Assembly (NCBI GenBank): GCA_019426215.1
Contig: CM033396.1
Location: forward strand, 29,651,101-29,715,100
From: Buddleja alternifolia
Taxonomy: Eukaryota; Streptophyta; Magnoliopsida; Lamiales; Scrophulariaceae
Direction of reading: 5' to 3'
DNA length: 64,000 bases
Below the pieces are notes generated by a model that was given only the letters and a program-made list of their open reading frames with translations, did no database searches and was not told the origin of the DNA. The translations under genes and the position numbers were made by a program. This document shows, piece after piece, positions 12,123-22,828 of the stretch (positions are counted from its first letter, which is position 1; every line of letters starts with the position of its first letter).

Positions 12123-13045
12123 TGTTAGGTTAATGTCCTCAAATGCCACTAGAGGATTAGTAAATGATAGGACATTATCAATAAGTTGCTTACTTTTATA
12201 TTGGCATTTATATATTGTAATGATCTATGAGTCCACGAACACAAGAGTTAACTCTCTAAGGCACTAGAGGAGTTTGATACTTGTGTACTAAAATAGTCTG
12301 CAAGTCAAAGATTTTCAATTAGGCATTGGAAATCATGAAGACTTGTATGATATGAGTTTTGACGAGAAAGGTGTCCGTCAATCACTAGGAAGTAGTAAAG
12401 AACTCATATCATAGTTGCACCGATGGAGATAGTGGAACTCAGACATGACTCGCATCGATTCTGTCACATGGGTTTTCACTCTTTGACAGTCAATGACAGA
12501 ATTGATTAAGTTGTAATAGGTGTGTCTGAACTTTAAACTTGAGGAATCGAGTTGAAGATATGCTTTGTGACATTAGGTTCGTTATTAGAATAGTTAGGCC
12601 TAATTCCCCCGTTGGTAGGGTCAACCTCGAACTGCAACCTAATGGGCAAGTAGTAGTCTTAACTGATATCCAAGATAGGATTCGTTCCCTCGAAGGTGAA
12701 CGAGGAATTATCCCATGCATTTATAAGAAAGTTAGATCTTAAAGTGTTTGGCCAAAGCATTCACTGATTTGAACTTATTATCAATATAGCATAGTGTCAA
12801 GTTAGTGAGTTTTGACTAAAAATCATGACTCTCACTTGACTGGGATAAAGAAACGAAGAGTTTTTATTCACACGGTATTTACAACTGGAAAGGTCAAAAT
12901 AATCTAATCATTTCATCTTATTTGGGTTAAAATATGAACCACTTGACTGGCTAGGTGGGACCCATATTCAATGGAATCCTCTCATTGCCAAATACAGATG
13001 AACATAAAGAGTCACGGTTAAAAAGGAAAACTTGATATAAAAATC

Positions 13046-14246
13046 ACTACTACAAAAAATGCCTATTACAGCGGTTTTTTTGGACCTATTACAGCGGTTC
13101 GAACCGCTGTAATAGGCAGTGCTGTAATAGGGTTTCGACCTATTACAGCGGTTTAGAACCGCTGTAATAGGGTGCCTATTACAGCGGTTTCCATGGGAAC
13201 CGCTGTAATAGGGTGCCCTATTACAGCGGTTCTAAAAAAACCGCTGTAATAGGGTACCCTATTACAGCGGTTCTACGTGAACCGCTATAAGAGGGTATTT
13301 TTTTTATTTTTTTTTATTAATTTCACTTTTTCGTTTATAATTTTACCGTGTCGAAATGACACGAAATTCGCAAATACACAAATATATATACATAAACTCA
13401 CACATACACAAATATACATACACCCACATATACTTACATAAACCCACATATACACAAATATATATACATACATAAACCCACATATACATACACCCACATA
13501 TACACAAATATACATACACACCCACATATTCGTGTACGAAACCCCACATATACACAAATATACATACACTCACATATACATACATAAACCCACATATACA
13601 TACATAAACCCACAAATATACATACACCCACATATACATACATAAACCCACATATACACAAATATACATACACCCACATATAGACAAATATACATAAACC
13701 CACACATACACAAATATAAATACACCCACACATACGGTGGTGGTGGAGGCGACGGCGGTGCTATATGGTGGTGGCGGCGGCGGTGGTGCTACAGAGAGAG
13801 AGAGAGAAAGAGAGTGTAGAGAGAGAGAGTAGAGAGAAAAAGACTAAGAGAGATAGAGAGAAACGGGAAGATCTAAATTTAAGGGATTTAAATTTTTGGT
13901 TTCGACCTATTACAGCGGTTCTTATGTGAACCGCTGTAATAGGCCCTTTTTTTGAATTTTTTTTAAAAATATTTTCCTATTACAGCGGTTCCGTCTAAAC
14001 CGCTGTAATAGGCTAGAGTTTTTTTTTTAATTAGGACCTATTACAGCGGTTCCTAACGAACCGCTGTAATAGGTCCCTCGACCACCTATTACAGCGGTTC
14101 CCTCGGAACCGCTGTAATAGGTGCGACCTATTACAGCGGTTTTCTCGGAACCGCTGTAATAGGTTAAGACCAAGATACCCTATTAGAGCGGTTTGTTGGG
14201 AACCGCTGTAATAGGTGCGTCGTAATTGGGTGTTTTTGTAGTAGTG
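13046..14246. mobile_element. Non-autonomous CACTA element 1 (1,201 bp)
   Basis: The ends are CACTACTACAAAAAATG and TTTTTGTAGTAGTG, the CACTA (En/Spm) terminus, with a 3-bp target duplication AAT at 13,043-13,045 and 14,247-14,249. The empty site in the 5' LTR reads straight through. Both subterminal zones are packed with CCTATTACAGCGGTT and its complement AACCGCTGTAATAGG, arranged as back-to-back palindromes; these are the type of repeat bound by CACTA-encoded proteins. The core has a minisatellite (13,370-13,735), a GGN-rich tract and a GA tract. No transposase is present, so mobilisation needs a helper. Confidence 0.93.
13370..13735. repeat. Minisatellite inside CACTA element 1
   Basis: Tandem variants of CACATATACACAAATATACA and CATACATAAACCCACATA. 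Read on the minus strand they give long Tyr/Cys/Val/Met-rich frames in all three phases (for example 13,343-13,729), the signature of a repeat without stops rather than of a gene. Confidence 0.85.
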
Positions 14247-14938
14247 AATGGAATATTTCTTGTGGAAATATTTTAAGTATTAGATACTTAAAATTAAATA
14301 AATATAATTAATTATTTGAGAAAATAAGTTAATTCATTTATGGTTTAATTAATATATTATTTCTTGGACAAATAAAATTTATAAGTTAACTATTATTTAA
14401 TTAGATTAATTAATTAGATTGAATTAATTAATTAAATACTAGATTACACTAGGCTCAATTTGATGCACCAAGTGGCACACCAAGCATGAAGGGGGCGTCC
14501 ACTAGGAGATTCTATGGGTTTGATTTGAGCCCAAGGTAATAACTTAAGTGATATAAATATATCACATTAGTTAATATCTAGGTCATAAGTTACATTATAC
14601 AATACCACAAGAAATAGAATTCCTCTCCCTCTCTCTCTAGTCGTCGCTCTCAAGCAAGAAGGAGGAAGAATTTTTCATCAATATTTTTCGGAGAGACAAT
14701 TTAGAGGCAGAACAATTGGACTGCTTAGATCATCAAAGTTTCAGCCAGAGCAATTTTGCGAAGAACTTGAAGAATTCAAGATAGTGAGAATTATCAACCA
14801 CTTCGCTACAACGGGTAAAGTTTGTTTTACCCTATCATACATATGTATGATAAAACCCCAGGATTGATCCTGTTATGGGAAAATCCAAAAAAAAATTAAA
14901 TTCCGTATTCCACTGCATTTGGTTTATTTTCCCCAACA

Positions 14939-15798
14939 GTCACAACTAATGCAACTCATTGTTACAATGAATACGACGTATAGTTACAACTTATATGACG
15001 TATTGTTATAACTAAAAGGACATATTGTTACATAGAACACGTCATAGCTTAACAATTAATATGGCATATTGTCACCACTAATACGACGTATCTTCACAAC
15101 TAATACGATGTATGGTCAGAACTAATATGACACATTGTTACAACTTATATGATATATCGTCACAACTAATACGATGTATTGTTACAATTAATACGATGTA
15201 TGATTACAACTAATATGACATGTATTTACAAAGAAAATGATGTGTAGTTACATATAAAATAACATATTATTACATACAAAATGACCTAAGTTTACAAATA
15301 AAATGACCTATGGTTACATATAAAATGACATATGTTGACGTAAGTTTACATATAAAATGACGTATTATTACATTTAAATGACAGATGTTTACAAAGAAAA
15401 TGAGGTATCATTACAACTAATACGGCGTATCTTTGCAACTAATACGATGGATCGTTACAATAATACAACGTATTCTTACAACCAATATGACATATTGTTA
15501 CAATGAATACGACGTATCGTTACAACTAATATGACATATCGTTACAACTAAAAGGATGTATTGTTACATAGAGTACGACATTACAACTAATAGGATGTAT
15601 TTTTACATAGAATACGACGTATCGTTACAACTAATAGGATGTATTGTTACATAGAATACAACGTATCTTCACAACTAATAGGTGTATTGTTATATAGAAT
15701 ACAATGTATCGTTACAACTAATAGGATATATTGTTACATAGAATACGACGTATCTTTACAACTAATAGGATGTATTGTTACATAGAATATGACATATC
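14939..15798. repeat. Minisatellite, right part
   Basis: Continuation of the array cut by Copia element 1. Units of about 20-22 bp carry the words TTACAACTAATA, GACGTAT, GATGTATTGTTACATAGAAT. From about 15,580 the units pair into a higher-order period of roughly 45 bp (ACTAATAGGATGTATTGTTACATAGAATACGACGTATC-type). Confidence 0.82.
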
Positions 15799-16515
15799 GT
15801 TATAAAAAAATTATTGATAGATTTTAGCAGAATTTGAAAAAGAAACTATTTCATACTAGAAGATTCTTGATAACGTATCATACATTTTTTAAAAGCACTG
15901 TGTATTTATTTTGAAAGAGAAAAGACAATTTATGATTTCGAGCATCGTACAATATGCTATGGACTTTCTCGTGAAGTCGTACAAAATTGTCTACAAATTT
16001 AGCTTATGTTTTAAAAACAACCTATTTCATATTAGACATTCTTTATAGTATGTATACATTTTCGGAAAGCCCTATTTTTCTACTTTGAAGAAAAAAATTG
16101 GTTTATTGTTTCGAGTATCGTACAGTGCGTCATGGACTTTCTCGTGAAGTCGCGCAAACTATCGATAAATTTTAGCTTATATTTGTAGAAAACTTGTTTC
16201 ACACTAGATGTTTTTTGATAAGATATCATACATTTTAGTAAAGACCTATGCGTCTACTTTGAAAAAAAATAGTTTATGATTTCGATCATCCTACATTGCG
16301 TTATGGACGTTTTCGTGAAGTCACGCAAAATTGTTAGCAGATTTTGGCTTACGTTTGAAGAATAAATTGTTTCATAAACGTTTATTGGTAATGTGTCATA
16401 CAGTTTTCGAAAGCTCTATGTGTCTATTTTTGAAAGAAAAAAAGAGTTTATCATTCCGAGCACCCTACAGTGTGTTATAGACATTTTCGTGAAGTCGTTC
16501 AAAATTGTCAACTTA
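15799..16515. repeat. ~172-bp tandem repeat, about four units
   Basis: The landmark GGACTTTCTCGTGAAGTCG and its variants occur at 15,961, 16,134, 16,305 and about 16,479, giving periods of 173, 171 and 174 bp. Each unit also carries a version of AGCTTATGTTT, a TTTCATA/ACACTAGA-type segment, CATACATTTT and TTTATGATTTCGAGCATCGTAC. Copies are diverged. The period equals that of many plant satellites, but four units alone do not make a centromere. No coding potential. Confidence 0.8.
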
Positions 16516-17037
16516 TCAATGAAAAATATTTCAACTATGCACTGAAAATACGCCACACATGGCTTATTGATACTATCAATTGGTGTACATATAAAGTTTT
16601 TAAAAAAATTATTTGAAATATAGGCAATATGGATCTCAATTTATTCCTTTCATTGTGTAGAACAAGACGGTGTCACTTTTGAACACCTTCCATCGTCAGA
16701 AATGCCTATGTAATTAGATCTGTGGTGGAAGAGAAAAGTAATAAAGAGGAGAGAGATGTGAGGAAGAAGATGATTAAAAAATAAATAAAATTGGGGACAT
16801 TTTCATCTTTTCAAGTGGGCAAGGAGTGAATCATCACTTATAATTTGAATTAGGGAGTGCATAACTTAGAATTTTCGCTACGCCCTAAACCATGAGTTTA
16901 AATAGGCTGGGGATTTATTTCTAAGTTCCCTTATATTGACAAATTTCCCCCTATTTTCCTGTTTCGCAATACAATAGCAATCTTTAGACTTTAATTGGCT
17001 TCCATTCCCATGCCAAAACATTGCGAATATACATAAT
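16516..17037. other. Non-coding spacer grading into the copy 2 upstream flank
   Basis: Nothing recognisable up to about 16,900. From about 16,950 the sequence resembles the upstream flank of Agenet copy 1 (around 1010-1080), for example the stretch containing CATGCCAAAACATTGC. Confidence 0.5.
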
Positions 17038-17534
17038 AGCTATGACACACGTATATGGATACGAGATACAAATATGATACAACACGAACACGAAATAGGA
17101 TACATTAAAATTTTTAATATACTTGAGGATACATGTATATATTTGTATGTATAATATTTAAAAATAAATTTTATTCAATTGATTTATTGATATACACAAA
17201 ATTTTGTCTAATTTTTTTAAATTTCTTAATCATTTGTTTAACTTTTATGTCTTAATTTTTAACAAAATATCGAAAATATTATCTATTTTTCTATTTTAGT
17301 CCAATAAGTATTGTATAATAATTAAAAATTACTCTGTCTTATACCCAAGGTGTCAGATATTTCAAATTTTGTATTGGATACGGTATATTCAAAATTTTCT
17401 CTTTTCTTTTTAAGTTCGGATACTTCAAAATGTTCCGAACACGGCATCCGAGAGAATCTGTATCGAATACGAGTATGACATGAATATAATACTGTGCTGG
17501 CTCATTTTTACGAGTATCTGTACTAATATAATAA
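17038..17534. mobile_element. Probable diverged hAT-like MITE (GATAC-rich)
   Basis: About 500 bp rich in GTATCC/GGATAC words interrupts the upstream flank; the corresponding site in Agenet copy 1 (about 1080-1095) is continuous. It begins near GCTATGACACACGTATATGG and ends near GAGTATCTGTAC. The composition matches the better-preserved element at 29,940-30,877. The ends are too degraded to define a target duplication. Confidence 0.45.
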
Positions 17535-17791
17535 GATAGTAGAGTTATTGGACTTTTAAGTAATATTTCCAACATTCTAGTTGATCTGGTTGGGAATTGG
17601 AATAGGAATTTACTTGGATTTATAATTGGTTTACAACCATAAATATAGTAATTAATTAATCCCGTGAGTGTAATTTCAAATTCAAACCAATCCTTCTATA
17701 ACTAGAGACAACAAGATCTCCAACAAGGGTTGCTTTCCTAATACGCACATGATTCAATTCCCACCCCACACCGCCTCTTAATTAATCCTTC

Positions 17792-17799
17792 TATAAATA
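17792..17799 (+). promoter_or_regulatory. TATA box of Agenet copy 2
   Basis: TATAAATA 103 bp upstream of the ATG at 17,902, followed by the same CT-rich leader and an (AT)n run as in copy 1. Confidence 0.6.
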
Positions 17800-17901
17800 C
17801 AATTCTCTGTCTCTCACCATATATATATATATATATATGCATAATTCCCAAAACTAAATCATACCCACCAACTCTACTTTCTACCACACTTATAATCCGT
17901 C

Positions 17902-18405
17902 ATGATGAGACCCCTCGCAGCAAAGCCCAAAAACTTCAAAGTACCACTAATTTCCAGTACTTCACCAAAACGACTTACACCATTAATGGCGTTTAACGCA
18001 GGGGACTCCGTAGAAGTATGCAGCAAAGAAGAAGGTTTTCTTGGCTCCTACTACGAAGCGACCGTGGTGGCCAAGATCACGAGAGATAACCAATACGTCG
18101 TTGAGTACAAAACCCTTGTCGAGGATGATTTATCCGCGCCGCTGCGAGAGGTTGTCGCTGCCGATGAGGTCCGCCCGCCGCCGCCGCATGAGCGACCTCC
18201 GATCCGATTCTTTTGCGGTGATCGTATTGATGCTTTCGATAATGATGGGTGGTGGGTCGGAACAGTTAGTGGGATGAATGTTGACGAAGGAAAGTATTAC
18301 GTGTATTTCAAGTTGTTTATGGTTGAGATTGCTTATCACCCAAGTAAGCTGAGATTGCATCAAGATTGGAACAAGGGAAAGTGGTCTGTTTCTTCCGGAT
18401 ACTAA
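17902..18405 (+). CDS. Double Agenet (Tudor-like) domain protein, copy 2
   Basis: A 167-aa single-exon protein, a close paralogue of the one at 1782-2282. First Agenet domain ~31-94, second ~101-157, with the same aromatic core (GWWVGTVSG, YYVYFKL, EIAYHPSKLRLHQDW). The linker is shorter (RPPPPHERPPIRFF) and two residues differ near the end (SSGY). The frame is uninterrupted and most visible differences from copy 1 are conservative or silent, suggesting both stayed under some constraint; this is an impression, not a calculation. It lies 3.5 kb from the end of the convergent F-box gene, an arrangement repeated at 52.6-60.3 kb. Confidence 0.82.
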   Translation: MMRPLAAKPKNFKVPLISSTSPKRLTPLMAFNAGDSVEVCSKEEGFLGSYYEATVVAKITRDNQYVVEYKTLVEDDLSAPLREVVAADEVRPPPPHERPPIRFFCGDRIDAFDNDGWWVGTVSGMNVDEGKYYVYFKLFMVEIAYHPSKLRLHQDWNKGKWSVSSGY

Positions 18406-19607
18406 TTAATTTACAGGAATCTGCAGATCATGGTGTTTTTCATGTTATTCAATTTATTTTTCTTGTATTTCTTGACATTTTTGTGCGGTACAATATTGAG
18501 AGTAGAAGTATGTTGCTAACTTGCTATGTTTAGAATAATATCTTGTTATTTTACTTATTTTGGAGATTACAGTTAGAAATTTTGTTTCCTTATTCCTAGT
18601 TTATTTCTTCTAGTTCATAAATATTCTGAGAAACTTATGAATGATTTAATTTTGAAAATTTATTTATAGCGTTTATCTTTATTAATCCGTCTGTGTAGTT
18701 AGTTACGTTTCTTCTCCTTTCTTTTTTTTTTTTATTTGTATCGTCTAGATATGCTTAATAATTTTGATTTGATGAATTGGAAAATTAACTTTTTGAGTTT
18801 TCTGTGCTAGATATTTTAGGATAGATTAATTCTGACATATAGTTTATACTTGCTTAGCATTCTTGTCCTACATCATTGATTAATTACTCTCTTTTCTTAA
18901 TCTATGCCATAATAAGAGGTCAAACAATTCAATGATCTATCACGTCTAATGCCTGAGTTTAGTCCCTTATTTCTCAGAATCATATCACCATATATATTTT
19001 GTCCTTTGCTTCACTCTTCTGCTCAAGATCCTTATATCACTCAGATGTACTGATATATGAGCCGTAGTGAACTTCTCCCATAATAGATATTATTATATTC
19101 GATTTTTTATATTCGTTATTCTGTAAATTACCTAAGCAAGAATTTCTCGATAGGACATGCTATTTTTTATTTTTCATTTTCCACAGAAAAGGTGATAAAT
19201 AATATCTTTTAAGGAGTAGAGATACAATGGTGAAAGTGTGCTTGGATATATTTATTTATAGAAAAAGTGTAATGATTAGGTATGACATGATACATCTTTT
19301 TTTGTAAGATTTTTTTAAAAAAAAAAAATTGTTATGGATGAATTTTTGTTTTATAGAAAAAGATAGACATATTTAAGTTAAATTCATCGATTAATACATT
19401 AAAAAATTGAAAAACTGTAAGTAATTAAATACTCTTTTCTCAAAAAAATAATAATTAAATATTTTAAATTCATCTAAAGAGTAGGTTAATTCTTGCCAAA
19501 AAAGAATTATAAATCCAGTATACATATAGAGCCCACTTAAATAATTCGCAGAAATATAAGCCCAATGTTAGGTTATATGAACAAAATTTTCGAATATTTC
19601 TTGGTTC
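18406..19607. other. Downstream flank of Agenet copy 2
   Basis: Non-coding, paralogous to 2283-3300 after copy 1. No gene or element ends seen. Confidence 0.55.
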
Positions 19608-19615
19608 GCAATACC

Positions 19616-20475
19616 AGTGTTGTTAAAACTGGACCGGACCAGACGGTCAAACCGGTTAAAACCGGAACCAGCCATAAATCCGGTCCGATTATACCAAAAA
19701 ACTGTTTAGGACCCAAAACCGGCGGTTTTGACTGAAAACCGCTCGGACCGCCGGTTGAACCGGTGAACCGGTAAAACTAGACCTAAATCTGACAAACCGG
19801 GCGATTATGATATAAACTAAAATCCAAAACTTTCAAAAGCCTTCTTCACTGAAATTAGCCCCAAATCACAGAAAGGCAGAGGTAGAAAAGCAGAAACCCA
19901 TCCCAAAGGCAAAAGCTTCTTGCCTTCTTTACTCTTCTCCTCTACCAAGATCTCTTCTATCTCTATATGTGTGTGTGTGTGTGTGTGTGTGCGCCGTGTG
20001 TATGTATCTCTGTGTGTGCCGTGTGTGTATCTGTGTGTGTGTGTGTGCCGTGTGTGTGTGCGCTGGTAAGTAAGAGTTGAGAGAGAGATTTGTAGAGAGT
20101 GAGTAAAGAGAGAAAATTTAAAGATTTAAATGAAGAAAATATCTAAAGTTTGGCTTATAAAGCAAGCTCAAGAGAGACAATTGCATAACAGCCCTTGAAG
20201 AATTCTGGTCAATCATAAATTGACCCAGGCCTAAAAATATGGGCCGAAAATGCAATGGGCTGAACATAAGTTACAATTAAGTTTTAAAATATAGGAAATA
20301 TATATTTTTTTTCTTCATATTTTCATATTTTATATATTTAATAGTATATTAATTATTATTTATTGCGTAATTATGACGTCACCTGTTCGACCGCGATTGA
20401 CCCAATAATTGAACTGGTGACTCGTGACCCGATCATTTTTCCGATTTGATGTCCGGTCCGATTTTTAAAACATTG
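19616..20475. mobile_element. hAT-type MITE (860 bp) with 8-bp target duplication
   Basis: The ends are CAGTGTTGTTAAAACTGGAC and, inverted, CAATGTTTTAAAAATCGGAC, followed by shared CGGAC. The 8-bp duplication CGCAATAC lies at 19,608-19,615 and 20,476-20,483. Agenet copy 1's flank holds the empty site near 3297 (TTCGCAATACAATGGC). The interior has CCGG-rich words and a (GT)n tract at about 19,968-20,060. No transposase. Confidence 0.85.
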
Positions 20476-20483
20476 CGCAATAC

Positions 20484-21936
20484 AATAGCAAACTATTTGG
20501 CTCCGGTTCCCATGCTAAAGCATTGCCAAATTAATAGTAATTCATGTTACTGAAAAATATGTAATATTCCAAAATAAAATCTGGTTGGAACAGGATATTT
20601 CTTGGATTTTCAAATGCTTTACACCATAAATATAGTAATGAATTAATCCCGTGATAACTGTGATTTTCAAACCAATCCTAATCTAACTAAACAGCTAGGT
20701 TGTACTTGATGTCGGGACTTCATATTCAGGTGAACTACACCCTTTATTTGAATATACATATGCGTAAATTATCTTAGAACTTCAGTTCCTGGGACTCACT
20801 AAGAATGATCCCTAGACAACATCTCCAACAATGTTTTCCTTTCCCAATTTCAAAGCAACCCTTATGCCCAATTGGATGGCATGCCATATTCTATTTTTCG
20901 ATTGTTCAGAGGTTTTTTCCATCAAAAAATACATTTGTTTGGAATTCTTAAAAATATCTCCAAAAAAAATGCTATGCTCGATTTCCTTTTAAAAAAAGAA
21001 AAAACTCATTTTTTTCTTGAAAAATGAATTTAAGTAACATTTCTCTCAAGTTTTCTTAGGAAAGTCAAAATTTACTATTCATGATTAAACAGTTCACTCA
21101 ACAACTAAAGACCTTTATCCGTTAATATCTTAACATAGTCATCAAAATAATCACAAATTTTGATTTGAAATGCCGCAAGATATGAAATAAAATCCACAAT
21201 GCATATTTTTGGATACCTTAATTAATGAGTTTAACTCTATGTTTCTAAATTTCCTTAGAAAATAAAAACTCATTCATACTAATTTCCAAAAAAATAAAAA
21301 ATCTTACAAAAGAGTCACTTCACAGGGAAAATTGCAAAAATAGTACACTAAAGAATCATGCATGTTTTTTTCTATAAAAAAAGTGGCACGTTGGCAATTT
21401 GGGACAACCCGACTAGAAATGTGGCAATTTCAATACAACTTTCGCCGAAAAATTCATAATTGGCTAGAGAATGTCTATGTGGCGCCAAATTTGCGGATTT
21501 TGGTACGTGGAGGGAAAATTGCCTACATGGCACCTAAATTTGGAGAAAAATGAGGGGAAAAGTCACTATTACCCCAACTCCATGTACAAGTTCCAACCCC
21601 TTATTGCTAATAGACAATCAGACTTGTACAAAAACAGAACATGAATGTCCAACATTGTTAAATGTTTCTTCAAAACAAAAGGCAAATATACAAAAATTGT
21701 ATACTCATTGATCATACCCAAACTAAAATCAGTCAAAAGAAACCAAAGAAAGAGAAACTGATCAGCTGTAAGCCTTGGTGGATTAAACGCGTTCAAACAT
21801 CGCTGGCCAAAAATATGGGGAAAATAACTATTATCCAGCAAATGCAGGAATAACTATTATCCAACATTGTTCAATGCTTCTTCAAAAGAGACACATGGAC
21901 AAAAGGCCTCAGTGGATTAAATTAGTTCATGAGTGA
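20484..21936. other. Flank between the hAT MITE and the F-box gene
   Basis: To about 21,235 it parallels 3300-4556. From about 21,570 it parallels 57,240-57,700, the sequence after the F-box pseudogene (for example TATACTCATTGATCATACC near 21,700). The frames at 21,362-21,553 and 21,569-21,853 have no recognisable product. Confidence 0.5.
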
Positions 21937-22797
21937 TCACAAATCCATGTTGCATTTCCGTAGGAAGAGAACTTGACAAGTCTTTGACAGCCTCGGGAAC
22001 ATGAATAATCTCAATAATGTACTTATATCCTCATATGGTAGGCAATATATACGCAACTTTTCCAGAACTTTTCCATTCTTCAGAAAATACTCAATCAACT
22101 TCATTTCATCTTCTTCCCCCTTAAATACCCACAAATTAATCTTCCTAAGTTTCGATTCTAAACAAATTGGCAAGGTCGGCAGTAAAGACTCAAAACTTGC
22201 AAACCCCCCTTCGTAATCGTTAAATCCCTGCTAAGAAATAAAAAATATTAAGAGTACTATATCTTATGTCTGCATTTATTGACAAGCAACAGTTAAAGAG
22301 ACCATAATTTGAACATGTAAACTTGCAAAAATAATCATACCTCTTCGAGCTGAAGTTTTTCAAGATTAGGTGCACTAGTAAGTAAACTTGCTAATAATTT
22401 CCATCCACGGATTGTCACGCAACCAAGTACCAGGAAAGTCAAATTCTGAAATGAAGGTACTTGAACATGTGCTCGTTGTAGAGCCTGTAAGCAAGAAGAA
22501 TGAATTATACAGCTATTTAATGAAGACTGCATTTTATTTTCAAGTTCTTCATGCAACTTGTTTATTTAAGTGTAAATGTTGGGTGCAAGACCCCTATGTC
22601 CTGCTTGCCTTTCAATGTGATGAATGTTGTGCTGTTCTGCTCAAAGATCTACAGGGTGAAGTTGTTCGTGCTCCTCTGTTGAGGTCTTCTCAAAAATCCT
22701 TTTCTAGGCTTTAATAGCTTGTCAAACATTTTACTTCATGGATTAAATTAACAGAGGAATTGTTATTATTATTATTACTATTATTATTATATATATA

Positions 22798-22828
<31 letters not shown>

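Larger units (their letters stand above)
4978..14938 (+). mobile_element. Complete but inactive Copia LTR retrotransposon (element 1)
   Basis: Both LTRs begin TGTTAGGTTAATG and end CCAATA/CCAACA. A primer-binding site follows the 5' LTR, a purine tract precedes the 3' LTR, and the 5-bp target duplication GTCAC is at 4973-4977 and 14,939-14,943. Internal order is gag, protease, integrase, reverse transcriptase, RNase H, the Copia order. The coding part carries many stops and frameshifts, so the element cannot move by itself. It inserted in the minisatellite, and its 3' LTR later received a CACTA element. Confidence 0.93.
12123..14938 (+). repeat. 3' LTR of Copia element 1, split by a CACTA element
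   Basis: Matches the 5' LTR up to 13,045 and again from 14,250. Between lie the CACTA element and the second copy of its 3-bp target duplication. The 5' LTR (around 5915) supplies the empty site. Confidence 0.92.

Noticed and set aside
13053..13275. CRISPR-like regularly repeated palindromes
   Set aside because: Plant nuclear DNA, no uniform spacers; the repeats are the subterminal motifs of a CACTA element with diagnostic ends and target duplication.
13285..13733. Three overlapping minus-strand frames rich in Tyr, Cys, Val and Met
   Set aside because: All phases of one minisatellite are open; it lies inside a CACTA element.
15799..16515. A centromeric array
   Set aside because: Only about four diverged units; the unit length alone is not sufficient.
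21362..21853. Short frames downstream of the F-box gene
   Set aside because: No family resemblance, low complexity, and disrupted in the paralogous region near 57,240-57,660.
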